A stretch of 64,000 bases of DNA. Origin: Reinekea blandensis MED297 (GTDB lineage: Bacteria; Pseudomonadota; Gammaproteobacteria; Pseudomonadales; Natronospirillaceae). Positions 8,853 through 16,959 of this stretch are shown here, piece after piece. A program made the translations under genes and the position numbers. The notes under the pieces were generated by a model. It was not told where the DNA came from and ran no database searches. It saw nothing but the letters and a program-made list of their open reading frames with translations. The stretch spans positions 221,016 to 285,015 of the forward strand of contig NZ_CH724153.1 of the NCBI RefSeq assembly GCF_000153185.1, written 5' to 3'. Within the stretch, counting starts at the first letter, position 1. Each line of letters starts with the position of its first letter.

Positions 8853-9335
8853 ATGAACCCAGAAGACAGCGTTTTGAAAACACATCGGGATACGATTGAA
8901 ATCGGTTGGGCGACTAGCGACGATCTGGCCGGAGTACTCGGTTTGCTCGATTGTTACGACCGCCCCAAAACGCCCTGGCCGGCACCTGATCAACAAAAAC
9001 GACTTCTCGCGCGGATTGATAATACCGGCGGCGGGGTGGTGGTTGCCCGCCAGGGCTCATCGGTGGTAGGTACTTGTACGTTGGTTATCTGTCCGAACCT
9101 GAGTTGGGGCGGACGCCCCTTTGGGATGATTGAGAATGTGATCGTGGATCCAGACCAAAGACGCCAGCGGATCGGTCAGCGCGTTTTGGCCTTTGCGGTT
9201 GAGCACGCTAAAAAGCAAGATTGCTATAAAGTGGCTTTAATGACCGGCTCAACGGATCCGGACGTTCATCGCTTTTATCGGTCTTCGGGTTTTGAGGCGT
9301 CAAAGACGGGTTTTCAGGTTCGGTTCGATGCCTGA
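8853..9335 (+). CDS. GNAT-family N-acetyltransferase
   Basis: 160 residues covering one GNAT domain. IENVIVDPDQRRQRIGQRVLAFAVEHAKKQDCYKVAL carries the beta4 strand and the acetyl-CoA pyrophosphate loop (R/Q-x-x-G-x-G/A, here RRQRIGQ). TGSTDPDVHRFYRSSGFEAS is the usual C-terminal helix-strand with FYxxxGF. The substrate is unknown. It lies about 90 bases after the hexapeptide acyltransferase and could share its transcript. A convergent aldo/keto reductase follows after 185 bases. Confidence 0.85.
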   Translation: MNPEDSVLKTHRDTIEIGWATSDDLAGVLGLLDCYDRPKTPWPAPDQQKRLLARIDNTGGGVVVARQGSSVVGTCTLVICPNLSWGGRPFGMIENVIVDPDQRRQRIGQRVLAFAVEHAKKQDCYKVALMTGSTDPDVHRFYRSSGFEASKTGFQVRFDA

Positions 9336-9389
9336 GTTTCGTGGGCACTCAGTATTAAAAACGGTTTTTTCCGATAACCGCGTTAACCC

Positions 9390-9432
9390 TGAGAGGGCGA
9401 TGGGTCTGCCCATCTCCGACTTTCATCGCCCT
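9390..9432. repeat. nested inverted repeat between convergent genes
   Basis: AGGGCGATG pairs with CATCGCCCT, separated by about 21 bases that include a competing inner hairpin, GATGGG TCTG CCCATC. It lies between the 3' ends of the GNAT gene (plus) and the aldo/keto reductase (minus). There is no U-tract on either side, so a role as bidirectional terminator or mRNA 3'-end stabiliser is possible but unproven. Confidence 0.4.
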
Positions 9433-9520
9433 GATGTTCGACCCAGAATCAGGCCGAGGCCGCCCGCAAGCCCGGGTACACCCAGACGCTTTCAGCAGGC
9501 TGCTGGCCACAGACAGACGG

Positions 9521-10621
9521 TTATCCCATCCCTCCGGTGACATTGACTCCGCCGAAGACGAACTTCTGTACTCGGTCATTGAACAATGATGACGGATACG
9601 ACAATGTTGGTTGACTGGCCTTCAGCAGGTCAGCCTTTTGGCTGTCATCGAGTGTTATTGATAACGCGGCGATATTACTTTTGACCTGTTCAAGCTTACT
9701 GGCGCCGATAATCGGGGCCTGAACTCCTGGCATCGTCGTTAACCAGTTCAGCGCGATCTGAGCCGGTGACGAATGACAGGCCTTCGCAATGGTTTTTACA
9801 GTGTTTAAAATCGCCCAGTTTTTCTCAGTAAACTTGCTGTCGCCGAAAGGGTTGTCACCGGACAAACGTTCTTTCTCGGTACCTTGATCCGGCGCGCCGT
9901 CAGGTAATGCGGCTCCGCGTTTGCCCGCGACGTTATTGGCATTCGACGGGTCATATTTGCCGGTTAAAAAGCCTCCGCCGAGCGGACTCCAGGGCTGGAC
10001 AGCCAGTTGCTCGTTTCTTGCCAATGGCAGGTGTTCCTGCTCGGTGCTTCGTTCAACCAATGAGTATTCCAGTTGAAGAGCAATAGGAGCCGGTAACGAT
10101 GACGTCCGCGCCAATGTGATGATTTTGGCGGCGTACCAGGCTGGCACGTTTGACAGTCCCCAATAGCGAATCTTTCCGGCTTGGATTAACGCAGATACCG
10201 TGAGCAGTACTTCCTCTGGCGGTGTCACCCTGTCCCACATGTGAATCCAGAACAAATCGATGTAGTCGGTGTCCAAGCGCTGCAGTGACTGGTTCAGCGC
10301 GGTGTGAATGTGCTTACGTCCGTTTCCTCCTGCGTGCGGGTGCTGGCCGCTGCTGAAGCCGGCTTTCGTGGCAAGTACGACTTCATCACGGATCGCTAAC
10401 TCTCGGATGAACTTGCCGGTTAGGGTTTCACTGGTGCCTCCGGAGTAGACGTTGGCGGTATCGATAAAGTTGCCTCCGTTTTCATAATAGTATTTAAAAA
10501 TTTCAAACGACTGGGCTTGATCACTGCCCCAGCGTTGGGTGCCGAAGGTCATGGTGCCCAGAGCGAGCGGGCTGACGACAAGGCCCGATTGCCCAAAGGT
10601 GCGGAACTCACTTAACTGCAT
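9521..10621 (-). CDS. aldo/keto reductase family oxidoreductase
   Basis: 366 residues, an NADPH-dependent TIM-barrel reductase. The catalytic tetrad is visible: Asp and Tyr in DTANVYSGG, Lys in VVLATKAGF and His in LFWIHMWD. The cofactor-binding part reads QPWSPLGGGFLTGKY and PIIGASKLEQVKSN. It resembles the tas/YajO-like group acting on carbonyls. The gene is divergent from a LysR regulator with about 115 bases between the starts, the usual arrangement for a LysR-controlled target. The substrate is not predictable. Confidence 0.9.
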   Translation of the reverse strand: MQLSEFRTFGQSGLVVSPLALGTMTFGTQRWGSDQAQSFEIFKYYYENGGNFIDTANVYSGGTSETLTGKFIRELAIRDEVVLATKAGFSSGQHPHAGGNGRKHIHTALNQSLQRLDTDYIDLFWIHMWDRVTPPEEVLLTVSALIQAGKIRYWGLSNVPAWYAAKIITLARTSSLPAPIALQLEYSLVERSTEQEHLPLARNEQLAVQPWSPLGGGFLTGKYDPSNANNVAGKRGAALPDGAPDQGTEKERLSGDNPFGDSKFTEKNWAILNTVKTIAKACHSSPAQIALNWLTTMPGVQAPIIGASKLEQVKSNIAALSITLDDSQKADLLKASQPTLSYPSSLFNDRVQKFVFGGVNVTGGMG

Positions 10622-10735
10622 TGCTTATCCTCTATGTGCTTAATGAACGAAAAACAGTCTACAGTGAGAGATTGATGAGTATAATTGCGGGTATATTTCA
10701 AGAACTTGTTAATCTGATTCAGTAATGAGGGCCAA
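10622..10735. promoter_or_regulatory. divergent promoter region between aldo/keto reductase and LysR regulator
   Basis: About 114 AT-rich bases separate the two divergent starts. LysR-type regulators usually bind a T-N11-A motif in such regions and control both genes. I could not single out one convincing site, so only the arrangement supports this. Confidence 0.4.
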
Positions 10736-11623
10736 ATGGACAGAGACGTCTGGAGCAATCTGATCATATTCGCGGAAGTGAGCCGCCAGGGCAGTTTCAC
10801 TAAAGCGTCGAATGAGCTGGGGATCAGTCCGTCTGCCATCAGCCATATCATCCGAAAGCTCGAAATGAAACTGGACACCCGTCTGCTGCATCGCTCTACG
10901 CGCAGTTTGTCATTGACAGAGCAGGGCGCACGGTTGCTGGAAAAGCTTGATCCCAGTATTCATTCACTCGAGGAGACCATTGACGGCTTTCAGGACTCCA
11001 AAGAGGAAGTCTCCGGTCGGATCAAAATCACCAGCCACCGTGTCGGTGCCGAGCAGGGTATTTTCCCTAAGCTCGCTGCGTTTAAAACGCGGTATCCTGA
11101 AGTGAGTGTTGAGTTGGATATCAACGATGGTCTGATCGATTTTATTGCCGCTGGTTTTGATGCCGGAATCCGTCGAGGCGAGTCACTGGCCCAGGATATG
11201 ATTGCGGTCCCACTGGATTATGATGACCAGCTTATCTTCGTAGCGTCTTCTGAGTATCTTCAGAAATACGGTGCGCCACAGTTACCCGAGGATCTTACTC
11301 AACATCAGACAATCAGCTTTCGCTATGTGACGAGTGGACGTTTGTTCCCCTGGCCTTTGAGCCATGCTGGTGAAACGTCGACGTACGTTCCGAGTTCAAA
11401 GTTGGTGCTGAATGACACTGGCTTACTGGTTAAGGCGGTATTGGATGGGTTTGGCATTGGCTGTGTTACGCAACAGCAAGTTGTTGATTACTTAAAGTCC
11501 GGGGCTCTAATCGAAGTGCTCAGTGATTATCGGACGAGCATTGCGCGCAATTATCTTTATTTTTCCGGCCGCCGACATGTACCAACCGCATTGAGAGCCT
11601 TTGTCGACTTTATGAAAGTGTGA
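10736..11623 (+). CDS. LysR-family transcriptional regulator
   Basis: 295 residues. The N-terminal winged helix-turn-helix (FAEVSRQGSFTKASNELGISPSAISHIIRKLEMKLDTRLLHRSTRSLSLTEQG) is classic LysR. The C-terminal substrate-binding-like domain follows from about residue 90 (GRIKITSHRVGAEQGIFPKLAAF, GIRRGESLAQDMIAVPL). It belongs to the common PA-like group that often sits beside oxidoreductases. It likely controls the divergent aldo/keto reductase and itself. The inducer is unknown. Confidence 0.92.
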   Translation: MDRDVWSNLIIFAEVSRQGSFTKASNELGISPSAISHIIRKLEMKLDTRLLHRSTRSLSLTEQGARLLEKLDPSIHSLEETIDGFQDSKEEVSGRIKITSHRVGAEQGIFPKLAAFKTRYPEVSVELDINDGLIDFIAAGFDAGIRRGESLAQDMIAVPLDYDDQLIFVASSEYLQKYGAPQLPEDLTQHQTISFRYVTSGRLFPWPLSHAGETSTYVPSSKLVLNDTGLLVKAVLDGFGIGCVTQQQVVDYLKSGALIEVLSDYRTSIARNYLYFSGRRHVPTALRAFVDFMKV

Positions 11624-11952
11624 GTCATTTAGAGCGCTTGTTCGGATGATTGTCTCGGTTTGCCGAACGAATAGCAGGGCTTTTTATATACCCTCCAATA
11701 GAAGGTGTTTGAACGAAGGTTTCAGATCACCGGCGAATAACGTACAGTCAATCTTGTTGAGATAACATCCGCAGTTACCGGCTTTGATCGTGGTTTAACA
11801 TGGGTTGCGGTATGCGGACTCCCATTTTTCCTCCGGTACTGCCAATCGCAATTATTGAACAGTTCTGCAAATGTGTGTTGGCGCGTTCAACGCATTGCGC
11901 ACTGGTATGATCGCTTTAAGCAGTCCTTTGCCTTTGCTGGCCTCAGTCTGAG
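11624..11952. other. gene-poor spacer
   Basis: About 330 bases between the LysR gene and the convergent quinone reductase. Apart from the possible transposase fragment at its right end, I see no gene, RNA or clear terminator here. Confidence 0.5.
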
Positions 11953-11953
11953 T
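11780..11953 (+). pseudogene. possible C-terminal remnant of an IS5-like transposase
   Basis: An open frame without a start ends in a TAG at about 11951-11953. Its last part reads RVQRIAHWYDRFKQSFAFAG, reminiscent of the IS5-group transposase end (R-x-x-RIAxRYDKxxxxFxAFxxLA). The upstream part of the frame (LTWVAVCGLPFFLRYCQSQL) is not convincing, and no inverted repeats or target duplications were seen. The call rests on this single similarity. Confidence 0.3.
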
Positions 11954-12615
11954 TAGACCGACCGCGCGCGTAAAAATGCGTCTTTTGCATTCAATGGCTG
12001 GCGGCTTGGCGAAATAAACGATTGGCTGATTTGTTCCGCAAGTTCCAGGCCTCGTTCACGGTTAGGGGTGTTATGGTCGCCTTCCACATCGTAGATTAAA
12101 TGACTTTCTACATCGGTGATGCCACAGTAGGCAAATATGCCTAAGTCGAGTTGTGTTCGCATGGCGTTAGCGTACTCGTATTTATCGTAGGTGGATTTTT
12201 TTGAACCACCAACGCCGATCAGGACGGTTGGCAGATTGGTTAGTCGCCCCATTAAGGCGGCTTTTCCTCGGTCTTCGACACCATCCCCATATTGGTAGGC
12301 CCAGCCTCCCGTAAACACGCGGTCAATCCAGCCTTTCATTAACGCTGGCATACTCCACCAGTAGACCGGAAAAACAAACGCCAGTTGATCAGCATTTTCA
12401 ACCCGACTATGCATCGGTGGGATGTCCACGGGTAATTCCTCTCCCCAGAAGCAGGCATGATCTTCTTTGGTAAAACGCGGATCAAAGTTTTCGCGATGCA
12501 AATCCAGTATGTCCACGGTATGACCAGCGTCGAGAATCGGCTGATGAAATGCGTCCATGACAGCGCCTGGGTAACTGTGGCGTAGCGGATGGGAGTAAAC
12601 GGTTAACAGGTGCAT
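11953..12615 (-). CDS. NAD(P)H-dependent flavodoxin-like quinone reductase (KefF/MdaB type)
   Basis: About 220 residues from the ATG at 12615, chosen because AAGGAG lies 5 bases upstream; the frame extends further but without a ribosome-binding site. The flavodoxin-like fold begins at once: MHLLTVYSHPLRHSYPGAVMDAF is the FMN-phosphate loop region. FVFPVYWWSMPALMKGWIDRVFTGGWAY is the hallmark of the NQO1/KefF family, and IGVGGSKKSTY is the second FMN contact. It probably makes two-electron reductions of quinones or electrophiles. It is divergent from a TetR-type regulator, which likely represses it. Confidence 0.88.
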   Translation of the reverse strand: MHLLTVYSHPLRHSYPGAVMDAFHQPILDAGHTVDILDLHRENFDPRFTKEDHACFWGEELPVDIPPMHSRVENADQLAFVFPVYWWSMPALMKGWIDRVFTGGWAYQYGDGVEDRGKAALMGRLTNLPTVLIGVGGSKKSTYDKYEYANAMRTQLDLGIFAYCGITDVESHLIYDVEGDHNTPNRERGLELAEQISQSFISPSRQPLNAKDAFLRARSV

Positions 12616-12710
12616 AACGCTCCTTTGTCTGATGTTTGGGTGACTGACCGGGTTATCGCAAGATCCGATTGTGTTGAGATCTCTGACGTTAAGTAGAGCG
12701 ATCATTTTAC

Positions 12711-12739
12711 TTGCGAGGGTAGAGTGATCGTTGTACATT
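12711..12739 (+). promoter_or_regulatory. sigma70-type promoter of the TetR gene
   Basis: TTGCGA (12711-12716) and TACATT (12734-12739) are separated by exactly 17 bases. Transcription would start about 12746, one or two bases before the ATG at 12748. It lies in the divergent interval with the quinone reductase, so an operator here could control both genes. Confidence 0.5.
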
Positions 12740-12747
12740 GTCAACCT

Positions 12748-13251
12748 ATGAACAAAACTCAAGAAAAAATCGCCACCGGACTTGAAACGGCATTCGCCAA
12801 GCATGGCTATACAGAGATGGGGGTTGATGGCCTGCGCAATGCAGCTCAGGTCAGTCTGCGTACTCTCTATAAGTACTGTCCGTCGAAGGAAGACATGATC
12901 CTGTTAGCGCTTGAGCATCGTCATAAACGATACGAAGCCTTTTTACGTGAGCGTTCTGAGACTGAATATACCGCCGCCGATCTGTTTGACCGGATTGGTC
13001 GTTGGATGCAAGACAACGATTCTCAAGGTTGCCTGTTTCATGATGCGGTGCTGTCTCATCCGGGAAGCAAACGGATACGGGCAATGTATACCTGGCATAA
13101 AGAAGAAATTGCCCGCGCTATGGCGAAGGTCACCGGCCTTGATGGAAAGTCTGGTCAGTTGTTGTTGATACACGAAGGTATTGTGCAGAGCTGGCCTTTG
13201 CTCGGAGTTGAGGCGGTGACCAACGCTAAACAGTTATTCAGTGGTGTTTAG
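12748..13251 (+). CDS. TetR/AcrR-family transcriptional regulator
   Basis: About 167 residues from the ATG at 12748. The DNA-binding helix-turn-helix is in the first 50 residues (GLETAFAKHGYTEMGVDGLRNAAQVSLRTLYKYCPSKEDMILLAL). The C-terminal ligand/dimer domain contains GRWMQDNDSQGCLFHDAVLSHPG. An alternative GTG at 12724 has a GAGGG upstream, but the best promoter lies downstream of it and points to the ATG and a leaderless message. Its divergent neighbour is a quinone reductase, so the ligand may be a quinone or other electrophile (inference). Confidence 0.85.
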   Translation: MNKTQEKIATGLETAFAKHGYTEMGVDGLRNAAQVSLRTLYKYCPSKEDMILLALEHRHKRYEAFLRERSETEYTAADLFDRIGRWMQDNDSQGCLFHDAVLSHPGSKRIRAMYTWHKEEIARAMAKVTGLDGKSGQLLLIHEGIVQSWPLLGVEAVTNAKQLFSGV

Positions 13252-13333
13252 TTTCGGGCGAGCATTTCAACTACAATCGCGATAAAAAGCTACGGCATTA
13301 AGAGCGCCTCTAGTAAGTCAGATGGAGCTCTCT

Positions 13334-13366
13334 AGACCCGAGGACCTACAATCTGTCGGGTCTTTT
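13334..13366 (+). terminator. rho-independent terminator after the TetR gene
   Basis: The 8-base stem AGACCCGA / TCGGGTCT (13334-13341 and 13356-13363) has a 14-base loop and is followed by TTT. It lies about 85 bases downstream of the TetR stop on the same strand. The loop is large and the T-run short, so strength is uncertain. Confidence 0.45.
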
Positions 13367-13392
13367 CGAAAACAGAAAAAGGAGGACAAACA

Positions 13393-13431
13393 TTGAAAAC
13401 AAGCGCAGACGGGTTCTACGGAGCTCAATAA
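13393..13431 (+). CDS. possible 12-codon mini-ORF with strong ribosome-binding site
   Basis: TTG start with AAGGAGG 7 bases upstream, a near-perfect Shine-Dalgarno sequence, and an open frame of 12 codons (MKTSADGFYGAQ) to TAA. It lies between a terminator and the DUF1330-type gene. It could be a leader peptide or the dead 5' end of a lost gene. There is no coding-bias support at this length. Confidence 0.25.
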   Translation: MKTSADGFYGAQ

Positions 13432-13508
13432 GCTAACTAAACTCGATTGAGTGCATTTGAGCTCCGCTATATCGATTCTTTAACATCATCCAATAGCAGA
13501 GATTAAAT

Positions 13509-13808
13509 ATGAAAAAATGCACAGTCATACTGACCGGAACACTTTTAACCGACGCTCATCTGTTACCTGAGTTTCAGGAATGCTCAGAGCGCGCCGGGAA
13601 GAACGCCAGCCATTATGGTGGCAAAGTGCTCAGTCAGTTTAATATTCGGGAAAGCCTCGGTTCCGGTAAGAAGCAGGATTTTTTAATCTTAGTGGAGTAC
13701 CCATCGTACGAAGACGCTGTGGCCGCACATTCGAATCCGGAGTATGACCGGATTTCGCATCTGCGCCAGAAGGTGTTCAGTGAGTTTAACGTACAGATTG
13801 CTGTTTAA
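13509..13808 (+). CDS. DUF1330-like (dimeric ferredoxin-like fold) protein
   Basis: 99 residues, cytoplasmic. The pattern VILTGTLLTDAHLLPEFQECSERAGKNASHYGGKVLSQF...FLILVEYPSYEDAVAAHSNPEYDRISHLRQKVFSEFNVQIAV fits the DUF1330/EthD-type alpha-beta barrel, in which a substrate-like small molecule binds between two subunits. Function is unknown. It is a single-gene unit with its own terminator straight after the stop. Confidence 0.7.
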   Translation: MKKCTVILTGTLLTDAHLLPEFQECSERAGKNASHYGGKVLSQFNIRESLGSGKKQDFLILVEYPSYEDAVAAHSNPEYDRISHLRQKVFSEFNVQIAV

Positions 13809-13825
13809 CCGGTAATTTTCCAAGC

Positions 13826-13856
13826 AAAGCCCGCCCTTAATGGCGGGCTTTTTTTG
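13826..13856 (+). terminator. strong rho-independent terminator
   Basis: Perfect 10-base stem AAAGCCCGCC / GGCGGGCTTT (13826-13835 and 13842-13851) with loop CTTAAT, followed by a T-run. It ends the DUF1330-type transcript 18 bases after its stop codon. Confidence 0.92.
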
Positions 13857-13969
13857 GTCGGGCGACGGGTATAACTCTATGGATCTACCCACCTGAGAGG
13901 GATTATCAATTGCGTTGGCGAAAAAACCATCATACAGTGCTGTAGTATTTTTCTGTTGTTTACACGGAC

Positions 13970-16306
13970 ATGATATCTCTGCACGGTCATCGGTTATTCC
14001 GGGTTTTAAAAGCTTTAGCTTTAATGTTGACGCTTGGGTGGCCGCTGTGGGCGTTGGCAGACGATGTATCGGACTTATCACGAATGTCAGAGCTGGTGCT
14101 GACTTCGACGGAACAGCGGTACTCCATCACCTCTTTAGATCATTCATCCGGTTTTTTTCCGGCCTTTGACCGGATTCGTTTCACCGATGTTATCCAACAG
14201 GGTTTGGAACATGAATCGTTCGGACTGAGCCCTAATTTTCGCGAGCATGAACGTTATTGGCTCTATACCCATGTTCGCAATGAGACGAGCCAGACCCGGT
14301 GGCGTTTGCACATCAGTAATTTTGGCTACCTGGAACCCAGGGTACTGATTCAAAACGGGGACGAACAGTATGTTCGGACCATTCGCAATGCCGGTTTTTC
14401 TGCGGGGACTGATATCAATACCATTGGTCGATCCATTGTGTTGGATCTTCCACCTCAGCAAAGCATTACGATGGTCATTGAGTTAAAGGCACAGAAAGTG
14501 GCCTGGCAGCCGTATATCGGGTTGATGAGTGAAGATCATTACCAACAGTGGGTGTTAATTCAGGATTTGTTCTACAAGCCGGCCATCGGGATTGTCCTGG
14601 GGTTCGTTTTGCTTGGGGGTGTGGCATGGTTATTAACCCGGGACGCAACCCTGTTCTGGGGAACTCTATCGGCGCTTTTTATGCTGGCTTTTCACCTAGA
14701 ACACAGCAGTTTACCCGCGTTATTGTGGCAGTCGACCTATGAAAAAGGCACGGCGTTCTGGTTGCTGGCCTATGCCACTATGGCATTACATCTTGCGTTT
14801 TCTGGCCGGTTTCTGGATATACATCAGCACTCCGAACGCTGGACCCTCATCTGGCGAGCAATGATCGCCACGACACTGGTACTTGGTACGCTCAGTCCGT
14901 TCATGGCATTCGAAACGAATATGTATTTAGGCATACTGAACTACTGCCTGTTTGGGCTGTTCATTCTCGGTTCCGGGATCCGTTGGGTTCGGGCGTACGG
15001 CAGTTTTTATATTATTTACCTGGCGGGTTGGATACCGGTTATCCTGTCACTCATTCAGGTAACCTGGATCGTACAGGGGTCCCGCGGTGATGTTCAGGTC
15101 GTGGATGCCTCCTATAAAATGATCCAAGGAATTTACATTCAGATTGCCCATCTGTCGCTGCATTCCATCGCCGTTATTCTTCGGGTGCGATCACTGAGGG
15201 AAGCCAAACTCAGAGCGGAAGCTCTCAGTATTGCTAAGTCTCGATTCATGGCTCAGAGCAGTCATGATCTGGCGCAGCCTCTGCATTCGATGCGTGTTTT
15301 TCTGGAGTATCTAAAACCTCATATTATTGGTTCAGAGGGTCGCAAGCACTTTTATCGATTGCAAAACACGCATCGACAACTGAGCGAAAACTTTGACGCC
15401 ATTATGGATTTAAGTAAGTTGGAATCGGGTGTAATTCGTCCGGATTTTTCCGTAGTTCATCTGTCCAGTTTGTTGAGTCGACTCGAGCAAGAGTATCAAG
15501 GCGTTGCGGAAGAAAAGGGTCTTCACCTGAAAGTTCAGAAGCCTTCCGTGTCTGTGGTCAGTGATCCAGTATTGTTAGAACGATTGATTCGGAACCTACT
15601 GTCCAACGCCATTAAGTATACCGACCAGGGGAAGGTGCTGATTGGCTGTCGACGTCGGGGTGATTCGGTTGTACTACAGGTCGCCGATACGGGTTGCGGC
15701 ATCAGTGTATCTGCGCAAAAACAGATTTTTGATCTTTATCGTCGTTCTTCTGAAGGCGACATTGCGGGTTCAGGGGTTGGTTTGGCGATTGTTCAGCATC
15801 TGAGTGAATTGTTGGATCATCCCATTCACCTGGAATCGACTCCTAAACGCGGCAGTGTTTTTTCTGTCACCTTACCAAGGTATCGTTATTCCGGTCAGTC
15901 GGATACGCATCGGTTTGATGAGTCGTCAACGGCGTCTGTGCAAACCGCGGCTTTGGTGGTTAGCCAATCCGAAGACCGGATGAATCTTACGGAGCGTCTG
16001 AAGCGGTGGCAGTTCGAAATCGATGTATACCTTTCTATCGACGACTTTGTGCACTCTGGGAAATCGGCTTCGATACTGGTTTGCGATTCTCAAACGCTTG
16101 CGCAGTCGAGTTTGAGCGTTATGCAACTGACGCAGATAACGCAGACCACTCCCGTCGCCTGTATCAGCCCACCCGGAAGCTCGCTTCCGGAATCCTGGAC
16201 AGGGTTGGCACCATCAGCGATGGTGGCTCAGTTGCGGGCATTGTTGAACGCCCTTGAGCGTAGTGAGTCGCCATCGGCTGACTCAGCTTTACTGGATATC
16301 CGCTAG
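13970..16306 (+). CDS. 7TMR-DISM hybrid sensor histidine kinase with degenerate receiver
   Basis: 778 residues. A signal peptide (about 1-28, ending ALA) is followed by a periplasmic 7TMR-DISMED2 carbohydrate-binding-like domain (about 30-190), then about seven transmembrane segments between residues 190 and 410. The HisKA domain has H432 in SSHDLAQPLHSMR, and HATPase_c has LLSNAIKYTDQGKV, VADTGCGIS and GSGVGLAIVQHL. The last 130 residues look like a receiver domain but only ILVCDSQ resembles a phospho-acceptor strand, so it may be inactive. The LuxR-type response regulator starts on the base after its stop, so the pair is one two-component system. The signal is unknown. Confidence 0.9.
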   Translation: MISLHGHRLFRVLKALALMLTLGWPLWALADDVSDLSRMSELVLTSTEQRYSITSLDHSSGFFPAFDRIRFTDVIQQGLEHESFGLSPNFREHERYWLYTHVRNETSQTRWRLHISNFGYLEPRVLIQNGDEQYVRTIRNAGFSAGTDINTIGRSIVLDLPPQQSITMVIELKAQKVAWQPYIGLMSEDHYQQWVLIQDLFYKPAIGIVLGFVLLGGVAWLLTRDATLFWGTLSALFMLAFHLEHSSLPALLWQSTYEKGTAFWLLAYATMALHLAFSGRFLDIHQHSERWTLIWRAMIATTLVLGTLSPFMAFETNMYLGILNYCLFGLFILGSGIRWVRAYGSFYIIYLAGWIPVILSLIQVTWIVQGSRGDVQVVDASYKMIQGIYIQIAHLSLHSIAVILRVRSLREAKLRAEALSIAKSRFMAQSSHDLAQPLHSMRVFLEYLKPHIIGSEGRKHFYRLQNTHRQLSENFDAIMDLSKLESGVIRPDFSVVHLSSLLSRLEQEYQGVAEEKGLHLKVQKPSVSVVSDPVLLERLIRNLLSNAIKYTDQGKVLIGCRRRGDSVVLQVADTGCGISVSAQKQIFDLYRRSSEGDIAGSGVGLAIVQHLSELLDHPIHLESTPKRGSVFSVTLPRYRYSGQSDTHRFDESSTASVQTAALVVSQSEDRMNLTERLKRWQFEIDVYLSIDDFVHSGKSASILVCDSQTLAQSSLSVMQLTQITQTTPVACISPPGSSLPESWTGLAPSAMVAQLRALLNALERSESPSADSALLDIR

Positions 16307-16909
16307 ATGAGTATGACTGTGTTAATCACTGAAGACCATGAACTGTATCGTGATGGTCTGCGGTTATTGGTTGAAGAAGCGATTCCCGGAGTTCGTTTGT
16401 TAGAAGCAAGCGATTTTCCTGAAACATTGTCGGCGCTGGCTGCGAATAACGACATTGCGATATTGTTTTTGGACATTCAGATACCGGGAACCAAGGGCTT
16501 GGATGGTCTCAAAGAGATAAAAGCACGTTATCCTGTGTTGCCGGTCATCGTCGTGTCGACTGTCGATCACGATGCCAGTATTCAGCAGATGCTTCGTCTT
16601 GGCGCTGACTGTTTTATTGCCAAAAGCAGTCCTCGTGCGGTGATGATTGACGCACTGCAGAGCGTTGTGAATGGCGAACGGGTTGTCATCAGTGCACGTC
16701 GCGATGAGTCCATCACATTGACGCCACGACAACTGGAAACGCTTGAGTTGTTGGCGTTGGGATTGCCCAACAAAGAAATTGCCAGCCAAATGACAATCTC
16801 GCCGGCAACGGTTCGGGAGTACGTTTCCGATTTGTTGATAGCGTTTGACTGTGATAACCGAACTCAGCTCGTATTGAAAGCTCATCAGCTCGGTTTTATT
16901 CTGGAATGA
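16307..16909 (+). CDS. NarL/FixJ-type (LuxR-HTH) response regulator
   Basis: 200 residues. The receiver domain (1-120) has acidic pocket E9/D10 and phospho-acceptor D56 in ILFLDIQIPG. The C-terminal LuxR helix-turn-helix is LTPRQLETLELLALGLPNKEIASQMTISPATVREYVSDLLIAF. Its ATG directly follows the stop of the 7TMR-DISM kinase, which should be its phosphodonor. Targets are not evident in the window. Confidence 0.94.
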   Translation: MSMTVLITEDHELYRDGLRLLVEEAIPGVRLLEASDFPETLSALAANNDIAILFLDIQIPGTKGLDGLKEIKARYPVLPVIVVSTVDHDASIQQMLRLGADCFIAKSSPRAVMIDALQSVVNGERVVISARRDESITLTPRQLETLELLALGLPNKEIASQMTISPATVREYVSDLLIAFDCDNRTQLVLKAHQLGFILE

Positions 16910-16959
16910 CCGAAGCGACAGGCTCTCGTCCGAGTCGCTCCGCACTTTCAATTTCCATC

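Noticed and set aside
9430-9520. PEP-CTERM-like hydrophobic tail read on the minus strand after the aldo/keto reductase
   Set aside because: It lies past the stop in a different frame, has no upstream partner and no start; probably chance.
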